Translations under genes and position numbers: made by a program
Origin: a virus
Length of the DNA stretch: 64,000 nt
Direction: 5' to 3' (one strand)
IMG/VR virus record: IMGVR_UViG_3300025759_000090
Coordinates: 1 to 64,000 of that record
Notes under the pieces: model-generated
What the model was told of the DNA's origin: nothing
Databases searched by the model: none
The model's input: only the letters and a program-made list of their open reading frames with translations
In this document: piece after piece, positions 53,532-61,300 of the stretch
How the letters are laid out: the number at the start of each line of letters is the position of its first letter
Position numbering within the stretch: the first letter of the stretch is position 1

Positions 53532-55706
53532 ATGCAAAGCACAGCCGAAGCCACAAGATTGTCAAGAAACAAAGTGAAAGAAGCCCGATTCCATAGAGTC
53601 TCGAAGGTCATGTCAGGAGAATTAACAGGGTTTGGTTCTAAGGTCGAGAGAGTAGTAATTGACCCACATGGCAAAGCCTGTACCAATGGAAAAATAATTT
53701 GGATTCCTGAGTCAATGCACGACAATCCAATTTACAATCAAATCATGCAAGAAGCAATCTTAGCACATGCGAATGCTCATCACAGATATACAGATTTCGT
53801 AGCATGGAATCGCAAGGTGGTCAAGCCGACTCAGAAATATGCTTGCGACCCACTACTACACAAGTTTGTAAATATGCTAGAAGATGCTAGAATCAATCAC
53901 CTATTCGGTCAGGATTGGAAGGGTAGTAAAAAGAGGATGCAATTTACTCACGAAGTTTTCATGCAAAGACACAAAGAAAACACAACTGATGATTCACCTT
54001 TGAAAGAGCAAGCAATGGTTGCTATGATGACCGAAGCAATTGTTCACGAACCACATTGGTTTACAACACCCGAAGTTGTTGACTTCATGGATGCTAATAG
54101 AGCATTACTAAACAATGCAATCAAGCAAAGACATACATCTGCTGTGATAGACCAAGCAAAGAGATTAATCAAAGCGTTTAGAGAAGCATTCCCTGACGAA
54201 GATGACCCATCCACAGGAATGTCATCAGATGACCTATCTCAACAACAAGTCGAGGAAGCATCAGAACAACAAGAGTCTCAAGGTCGCAATCCTGAACAAG
54301 TCAGTTCTAACAGATTCAAGGACATGAAAGAAGCAGAAAAAGCAGAACCAAAAGAAGAGAAGAAATCAGAAGATTCAGATTCAAATTCAGATTCAGATTC
54401 CACACTTGGAGATTCAGAATCAGAAGGTTCAGATTCAGATTCAGAAGGTGCTGGTAGTGATGGAGAAGATTCAGATGAAGAATCAGATTCAGAAGGTGCT
54501 GGTGGAGAAGGTGGAGAAGATTCAGATTCAGATGGAGATTCAGACTCAGAACCAATGACAGGAGATGCAGATTCAGAAGGTGCTGAAACTGATGGAGATG
54601 GAGATGGAGAAGATTCAGATGGAGATGTAGATGGAGATTCAGATTCAGATGATGGTGGTCGAGGCGGAGTTGGTGAAACAGGTACGTTTGAAGAGGCTTG
54701 GGCTGACTTACTTGACTCAGTTGATAGTGATGTAGCCGAGATAGAAGAAACGGCCTTAGATTTGGATAATGGGATAGAAACATCTGCAACAAAACAAATA
54801 GTGAAAGATGTTACAGAAATCAAAGGTAAAACCGTTGAAGAAGATTCTTACAGCATGGTTACAGAATGTGGTCATAAAATAGAAGTTGTCGCTACTGCTA
54901 AAGACTTTAGAAATAGAGAAAATAAAATCATGCGTCATGCAAGCACATACAACCGTGTAGCAACACAACAAAAGAGAGTAATCAAGAGGATTACTAACGA
55001 GATGAAAAGAAGATTGAAAGGTCAAGACCCATCATGGGAAACAGAACAAAAAAGTGGTCGTCTAAATCCACGAAGGGCATACAAATTAGGTAATGCTAAA
55101 GTCCACAAGATTGACAAAGTTTACAGAAAGAAAACCACACCTAAAGATGTTACAGGAAATGCTATCATTCTAATTGACGCATCAGGCTCAATGAGAAGTG
55201 GTAGTCGAGCATCAGATGCTTCTAATGCAGCAGTTGTTTTCTCAGAAGTTTTCCGCAACATCGGAATGAACTACGAAGTTGTTGACTTCAACACCCATTA
55301 TGGAACAACCATGAGAGTCAGAAAATCCTTCGCAAGTGCTGGAACTTCAACTCTTGACAAAGCGTGTATTGCTGCACCATTTACAGGTTCAGCAAATGCA
55401 GATGGATATGCTGTTCAATGGTGCTTAGATAGACTTGCTACAATGAATGGTAGTCGCCTTCTCATTGTTATCTCAGATGGTCAACCAGCAGGTGCTTCGC
55501 CATCAGGCTTGACTGACGAAGAACATTTGATTCAAGTAACAGAAAATGCAAACAAGAAAATCGGTCTGCTTGGTATTGGAATCGCTGGTCAAGATACATC
55601 TCAATTTTACCCTAACGCTATTACTATCACAGACGAGTCTCAGATAGCAAGAGAAGCCATGACGGTGCTTCGCCCTATGTTGAAGCGTATCGTGCCTAGA
55701 GCATAG
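53532..55706 (+). CDS. CobT-like von Willebrand A protein with Ser-Asp linker
   Basis: 724 residues. N-terminal domain with HANAHHRYTD (about 77-86) resembling a degenerate HExxH region of VWA/metalloprotease-like proteins and NMLEDARINHLFGQ (about 113). Residues 270-385 are a Ser/Asp/Glu repeat encoded by GATTCA units. The VWA domain has the MIDAS motif DASGSMRSG (about 548-556) and Thr/Asp positions later (VVDFNTHYG; VISDGQPAG). Pairs with the CobS-like ATPase; together they may remodel a host or virus complex. Confidence 0.82.
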   Translation: MQSTAEATRLSRNKVKEARFHRVSKVMSGELTGFGSKVERVVIDPHGKACTNGKIIWIPESMHDNPIYNQIMQEAILAHANAHHRYTDFVAWNRKVVKPTQKYACDPLLHKFVNMLEDARINHLFGQDWKGSKKRMQFTHEVFMQRHKENTTDDSPLKEQAMVAMMTEAIVHEPHWFTTPEVVDFMDANRALLNNAIKQRHTSAVIDQAKRLIKAFREAFPDEDDPSTGMSSDDLSQQQVEEASEQQESQGRNPEQVSSNRFKDMKEAEKAEPKEEKKSEDSDSNSDSDSTLGDSESEGSDSDSEGAGSDGEDSDEESDSEGAGGEGGEDSDSDGDSDSEPMTGDADSEGAETDGDGDGEDSDGDVDGDSDSDDGGRGGVGETGTFEEAWADLLDSVDSDVAEIEETALDLDNGIETSATKQIVKDVTEIKGKTVEEDSYSMVTECGHKIEVVATAKDFRNRENKIMRHASTYNRVATQQKRVIKRITNEMKRRLKGQDPSWETEQKSGRLNPRRAYKLGNAKVHKIDKVYRKKTTPKDVTGNAIILIDASGSMRSGSRASDASNAAVVFSEVFRNIGMNYEVVDFNTHYGTTMRVRKSFASAGTSTLDKACIAAPFTGSANADGYAVQWCLDRLATMNGSRLLIVISDGQPAGASPSGLTDEEHLIQVTENANKKIGLLGIGIAGQDTSQFYPNAITITDESQIAREAMTVLRPMLKRIVPRA
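54370..54660 (+). repeat. Low-complexity GATTCA / GGAGAT repeat region
   Basis: Many in-frame GATTCAGATTCA-type units coding Ser-Asp and Gly-Asp-Glu in the VWA protein. Long open frames on the other strand here are shadows of this repeat. Confidence 0.85.
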
Positions 55707-55742
55707 GTCTGAGGGTCAGGAAACGGTAAAGGAGATATTGAT

Positions 55743-56930
55743 ATGAGAAGGGCAATAGAAACAGATTACGATTACAAACATTGGGTTGGGGAAACTTTTC
55801 TTGATAAGCGGGAATTATTATTTTTTCAAGATAGTCGCAATAATGCAGAATTACATACAACTCATCCTAAAAAATATTGGGCTGATTCAAGTTTGAATCC
55901 AAAAGTGCAATTCAAAGATAGTTCTATGATAAGTGAAATATGGGCGGAACTTGGAAGATATATGTCAGAAAAAGAAATCAAAACCTGTGCTGATTGGTTG
56001 CATTATATTAGCGGCATTTCATCAGTATCACCATGTATTCAAGATGGTCGAGTAAATGCTCATTCTTACTCAATCACAACCCCTGTTGAAAAAATCAAAA
56101 TTGCTGTGCAAAGTGATAAGAATGATTTTGATGGTGAACAACCATATTTCAAAAGAAGTCTTTTGTCTTTCATGGTCTTGCATAATGATGGAAGAAATGT
56201 CATCCTTGCACCATTGTTAAATGGAACAACAAAGTTTCCATTTGAGAACAACGTTGAGGAAGTTAATTATCCTCATGCAGAAGATGTTTTTGTATCTAAA
56301 TTATGTTCCGCCAAATCAAAGAATCATGGATGGGTGAATGAATTATTTGTTGTGAATGTTGATTCAATTGAAGGTCAGCCTGAAAATAGTAAAGGTGGAA
56401 GTGTGTTTGATGACGAACTTAAGTTTGGAGATTTCATTCATTCTTCATGGCATAATATAACTCAGTCAGGAACAATAGAAATTGGTGAAGCAATTCTTGG
56501 AGACAATCTAGTTTATGATTTCATTCCGAAAACCGATTTGTATGTTGGTGGAAATCTGATTGAGAAGATGTTGACGCTAACAAATGATAATTACAATATG
56601 TTTGCTATGCTAGATTTGATGAATGAATTGACACATCAATGTGAGAGAGTTATTGATACACATACTGTTTCAACTACTACCAAAGTCAAAACTTCTAAGA
56701 CTACATTTATTCCAACATGGAAGGATAACAGACCAAGCGAAACAATAGATTTGACCGATGGTGAATATGTGATGTATTCTGACATTTTCAGGTGTCCTGT
56801 ATGCAATGTAAAGGTCAAGGTTATAGGTAAGGGTAGCAACCGGAAATCCCAAGCAGAATGCCCCCTGTGTAAAAAAGGGCAAATTGAGTTTCCACATTTA
56901 GTAAATAAAGAAGGAGTTGAAGAAGAATGA
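55743..56930 (+). CDS. Hypothetical protein with C-terminal zinc ribbon
   Basis: 395 residues after a GGAGAT ribosome site. No recognised domain in the first 330 residues; the end has CPVCNVKVKV and CPLCKKGQIEF (near 350-380), a zinc ribbon. Overlaps the next gene by ATGA, suggesting a shared task with a DNA-binding partner. Confidence 0.6.
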   Translation: MRRAIETDYDYKHWVGETFLDKRELLFFQDSRNNAELHTTHPKKYWADSSLNPKVQFKDSSMISEIWAELGRYMSEKEIKTCADWLHYISGISSVSPCIQDGRVNAHSYSITTPVEKIKIAVQSDKNDFDGEQPYFKRSLLSFMVLHNDGRNVILAPLLNGTTKFPFENNVEEVNYPHAEDVFVSKLCSAKSKNHGWVNELFVVNVDSIEGQPENSKGGSVFDDELKFGDFIHSSWHNITQSGTIEIGEAILGDNLVYDFIPKTDLYVGGNLIEKMLTLTNDNYNMFAMLDLMNELTHQCERVIDTHTVSTTTKVKTSKTTFIPTWKDNRPSETIDLTDGEYVMYSDIFRCPVCNVKVKVIGKGSNRKSQAECPLCKKGQIEFPHLVNKEGVEEE

Positions 56931-57499
56931 GTAAGAGAATTACAAAGAGTTTGAGGCAAGCAATAGTTAGAGCAATATACACAGGGAATGAACAACATTC
57001 TCAACCAATGAGGCCAAGCGAAATTGTTGGATATATCAAGAATGATTCTAAGTTGCCAATTTCGATGAGGGGAAAAACAACAAAGCAAGTTGCTTACATT
57101 TTGAGTCAGTTAGCAAGAGATTATGATGATGTCATAGTTACAGAAGTCTTAGGAAGAAACGGAACTAATCATCATGGTAATGAAAGATTCACAAAAGCAT
57201 TCTCAATCAAATCAGATTATACTTTGTCTGATGCTGAAAAAGCAATTGCTGTTCCACAAAAGAAAAGACAAAACAAACAACAGATTACAGTTATGCTTTC
57301 ACGAAACTCAATTGAGTATATTCAGGAATGGAAGAAACTTGGAATGTCAGCAGGTCAAGTTGTTGAGAATCTAATTACAGCAGATAGAGAAATCAATGGT
57401 TTACCTTCTAAGCAAACTAAGAATTCATTTGTTGAATTTACTAATCCTTTGCAGATAAATGACAAACTTGCTGTTTCTGATACAAATAGAAACGAATAG
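56927..57499 (+). CDS. Putative DNA-binding protein (winged helix plus RHH-like segment)
   Basis: 190 residues, basic. Residues 1-75 fit a winged-helix regulator (MRPSEIVGYIKND, TTKQVAYILSQLARDYDDVI). Residues 115-150 (ITVMLSRNSIEYIQEWKKLG) look like the strand-helix start of a ribbon-helix-helix unit. No other candidate regulator of this kind is seen in the window, so it is a candidate for binding the repeated palindrome or promoters; this is inference. Confidence 0.5.
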   Translation: MSKRITKSLRQAIVRAIYTGNEQHSQPMRPSEIVGYIKNDSKLPISMRGKTTKQVAYILSQLARDYDDVIVTEVLGRNGTNHHGNERFTKAFSIKSDYTLSDAEKAIAVPQKKRQNKQQITVMLSRNSIEYIQEWKKLGMSAGQVVENLITADREINGLPSKQTKNSFVEFTNPLQINDKLAVSDTNRNE

Positions 57500-57678
57500 A
57501 GGCCATGAAATTATTCAGGGGTACAGTTTAACCTAAAATACAAACAAGTGGCTAGGATTGGCTCTATTGATACAAATATGACTAATATCGTTCTGACTGT
57601 TATCTGACCATATTCAAATCAATTTATTCACAACATATTCTGACAATCCTCAATAGCCGGAACACATCAGGGTTCATT

Positions 57679-57966
57679 GTGAGACAAATCGTATGGTCTG
57701 TTGATATGATGGATGGTCATGTTCTGATAGGACATGATGAATCAGGATTTGAGTTAGTTCAAGTCAGAACAGGTTCTTCACATTGGAAGTTTTCATTCTC
57801 AGGTTATGATGGTCATGGAAGAGTTAGAGTTGGTCATGGATGTAATTACAATCCATTACTTTTGATTGAGGATATTTTTCAGAAAATTGAAAATGGAATT
57901 GAAACGCCTGTTGAACTCAACATGGATAATTTCGATAACTCCACATTTTCTGAGGAATGGAGTTGA
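57679..57966 (+). CDS. Small paralogous protein A
   Basis: 95 residues, GTG start. Similar along its length to the protein at 58046: IVWSVDMMDGHVLIGHD against ISWTTTIRDATYLVGFD, and RVRVGHGCNYNPLLLIED against RVKGNGCKDPLRFME. Beta-rich front and one conserved GC motif. Family unknown. Palindrome copy inside (57909-57922). Confidence 0.55.
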   Translation: MRQIVWSVDMMDGHVLIGHDESGFELVQVRTGSSHWKFSFSGYDGHGRVRVGHGCNYNPLLLIEDIFQKIENGIETPVELNMDNFDNSTFSEEWS

Positions 57967-58046
57967 ACGATTTGGATGGTGTTTGTTACGAAGGATTCAA
58001 CAGATTTTGGAATTGGGTTGCTAAGAAAATTGGGTTGTTGATTTGA
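57963..58046 (+). CDS. 27-residue peptide between the two paralogues
   Basis: TTG start overlapping the previous stop (TTGA) and stop overlapping the next ATG (TGATG). Aromatic-rich (LNDLDGVCYEGFNRFWNW). The double overlap supports translation; weak evidence otherwise. Confidence 0.35.
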   Translation: MNDLDGVCYEGFNRFWNWVAKKIGLLI

Positions 58047-58324
58047 TGATATCTTGGACTACAACAATTAGAGATGCAACATATCTTGTTGGCTTTGACA
58101 AAAATATGAAAGAGATAGGAAGTTTAGTTGAAATCGAAAACGAATGGATAATGCATCTTGATGAAAAAACAATCAGGGTAAAAGGCAATGGATGCAAAGA
58201 CCCATTGAGATTCATGGAATGTTTAGTTTCACCATTATCTAATGATTCAAAAAAAGAAAAACATCCGATAATTTTGGAGTTCATTCATCCTGATGGTGAA
58301 TGTTGGGAAGTTTGGAATAATTAG
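58046..58324 (+). CDS. Small paralogous protein B
   Basis: 92 residues from ATG 58046. Paralogue of the protein at 57679, with the shared I/V-W-T/S start, GFD/GHD turn and G-x-G-C motif. Located just before the tail fibre gene. Confidence 0.55.
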   Translation: MISWTTTIRDATYLVGFDKNMKEIGSLVEIENEWIMHLDEKTIRVKGNGCKDPLRFMECLVSPLSNDSKKEKHPIILEFIHPDGECWEVWNN

Positions 58325-58374
58325 ATACAGCCAATAACCCCTTTCATGGCTGGTGTATATATTGGTGGTGGCGT

Positions 58375-61300
58375 ATGCCTAGAACAAATAATGAAAATCT
58401 TATTTCCGGCACACAAGCAGAACGAATATCTGTAACACTAGATGCTGAACAATTAGTCAAAGATACAACTACACAAGCATTGTTCGTAGGTGATGGCTCT
58501 ACTGTTGGCGGAAGGGCTGTTGATGTCCGACCCGTTTCAGATATTACAGGCAACTATACTTTGGTCAGGGCTGACGAAGGAAAGATTCTCAGATTCAATT
58601 CTGCATCTGCAATTACAATCACAATTCCAACAAATGCGAATGTCGGATATCCTGTCAGTTTGACACGAATCCCATTCATAAATTTGGGTGCTGGTATTGT
58701 TACTTTGGTTGCAGATACCGGAGTAACTTTAAATTCTATCGAACCCAATATTAATTCTAAAGAAAGTGGAGAAATACACAAGACAGCAACTAACACTTGG
58801 TATCTATCAAAAGGTGGTGCAGGTGTAAGTCAATTAACAGAACTAACTGATGTCAATATTACTAATCTTCTCAATACTCAAACCTTACAATATAATACCA
58901 CATCAGGTAAGTGGGAAAACGTATCTTCAACTGATGCAAATACAACTTACGATTTAGCAGTTCCAGCATCAACAACAAATCTCAGATTGACAGGTTCAGA
59001 TGGCTCAACAGATAATATAACTTTGACAGGTGCAGGTGCAACTTCGATTGCTAGAACATCAGAAACAGAAATGACAATCACATCCACGAACACAACTTAT
59101 GGGGTGTTGATACCAACAGGTACTACAAGTCTGAGATTGTCAGGTTCAGATTCATCAACAGATGACATTTCAATTGTTGGTGGAACAAATACAACTGTTA
59201 CAAGAACATCAGATTCGATTCTAACTTTAGCCTCGGATGATACTACTTATTCTCTAGGAACTTCATCTGCTGGAAGTAATGCAACAATTGATTTGATAGC
59301 AGGTGGTTCAGGTAGTGGAACAGACTCGGTAACATTGGCTGCTGGAAGCAACATAACTATCTCAGAAACAGGAGATACAATCACCTTTGCTGGAACTGCT
59401 GGAACTGTTACAAGTGTATCGGGTTCAAGTCCTATTTCTGTATCATCAGGAACATCAACCCCAACCATATCAATTTCTCAAGCAGATGCAAGCACGAATG
59501 GATTCCTGAGCAGTTCAGATTGGTCAGTATTCCAAAGCCGTTTATCCAGCGTTGGAATAACAAGCGGTGGTGGTCTATCTGTATCAGGAAGTCCACTAAC
59601 AAGTAATGGTTCAATTACACTAACAAACACAGGAGTAACATCTAATGTTGCAGGTACAGGAATATCAGTCTCAGGTGGAACAGGTGCAGTTACAATTACT
59701 AACACCGATTTGGGTTCTTCTCAAAACATATTCAAGACCGTAGCAATTAGTGGTCAAGACAATATTGTAGCAGATAGTAATTCAGATACATTGACACTTG
59801 CAGAAGGTAGCAATATTACATTGACTACTAATGCTGGAACTGATACAATTACAATCGCTGGAACTGATACAACTTATTCTGCTGGAACAGGATTAAATTT
59901 AGCCGGAACTACTTTCTCAAATACAGATTTGGGTTCGGCTCAGAACATATTCAAAACAATAGCAGTAAGTGGTCAGTCGGATATAGTCGCAGATAGCAAT
60001 ACAGACACGCTTACATTCGCTGCTGGGAGTAATGTGTCTATTACTACTACTGCGGGTACAGACACGCTTACAATCGCTTCTACGGACACAAACTATTCTG
60101 CTGGTTCAGGACTAGATTTGAATGGAACTACTTTCAGCGTTGATGTCTCAGATTTCATGGCTAATGGAGTCAACAATAGAATCCTAACTGCATCGGGTGC
60201 AGATTCCATAAATGCTGAGTCAGGTTTGACTTTCGATGGCAGCACTTTGAATGTTGGTGGAAGTGTAATAATTTCTTCTGACCTTACTGTGAATGGAACT
60301 ACTACAACAATCAACACTCAGACTCTAAGTGTTGATGACCCAATGGTTGTTGTTGGAGATAACAATTCAGCGAATAGTGTTGACTTAGGAATCATAGGAA
60401 AATATGTTGACACCAACACATATTATTCAGGACTTCTACGAGATGCAAGTGCTGGCAAATTTAGATTATTCACAACAACTCAAGATTTGAGTTCGGCAAC
60501 AACTGTTGACCCAACAAACGGTGGATATGCAAATGCAGATTTGATTGCTGGTGCAATACAACAATCGGGTGCAACAAATGGAATAGTATATGCAGATTCA
60601 AATGGCAACTTACTTGGTGGTAGAACAATATCAGAAGGAGTCGGTATTGACATCACAAATGGTAGTGCAGTTTCAGGTAATCCAACTATCTCTCTTGACT
60701 TATCTGAATTGACAACTTCAACATCAAATGCTGACGGTGATTTCTTTGTTGTCGTAGATACAGGAAATGCTCAGAAGAAATTAACGAAGGCTAACATCAA
60801 TATTTCAGGATTCAATAATGATTCAGGATTCACAACAAATACAGGTACAGTTACATCAGTTGGGCTTGCAGGTGATAGTGGCTCAACAGCAATCACAACA
60901 TCAGGTACATTCACGATTGCAGGTGGAACAAATGTAACAACAAGTTTGTCAGGTTCAACTCTTACAATTGCTGCAACAGATACTAACACAACTTATTCTG
61001 CTGGTGATGGTCTTGACCTTTCAGGAACGACATTCAGCACCGACCTAAAATCTAATGGTGGTTTGGTAATTGAGTCAACAGAATTAGCAGTTGATTTAGG
61101 TGCATCTTCAATTACAGGAACACTAGCAATTTCAGATGGTGGAACAGGTGCAACATCTGCTGGTAATGCAAGAACAAATTTAGGTCTAGGTTCACTAGCA
61201 ACTTTGTCATCTGTTGCATTCTCAAATATAGCACCAGCAGCAGTTCAATTGAGTAGCGAATCTTTCACAGATGTTGATACCACATTGATGACTTCTGCTG

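Larger units (their letters stand above)
192..60418. repeat. 34 dispersed copies of a 14-bp palindrome, TGTTGRNNYCAACA
   Basis: Exact copies begin at 192, 1606, 1912, 2711, 5269, 6204, 6559, 7449, 9630, 11735, 14397, 18576, 21030, 23418, 28266, 28392, 31319, 33730, 36378, 39183, 41768, 43655, 44190, 44859, 46291, 46746, 47975, 50138, 52270, 53019, 55280, 57909, 59105 and 60405. Near copies: 32839 (TGTTCGTGTCAACA) and 37796 (CGTTGATGTCAACA). They fall in genes of every module, in at least two reading frames, and between genes. Confidence 0.95.

Noticed and set aside
54278-54823. 181- and 158-codon open frames on the minus strand
   Set aside because: They mirror the GATTCA repeat of the VWA gene; repeats of this kind open several frames at once.
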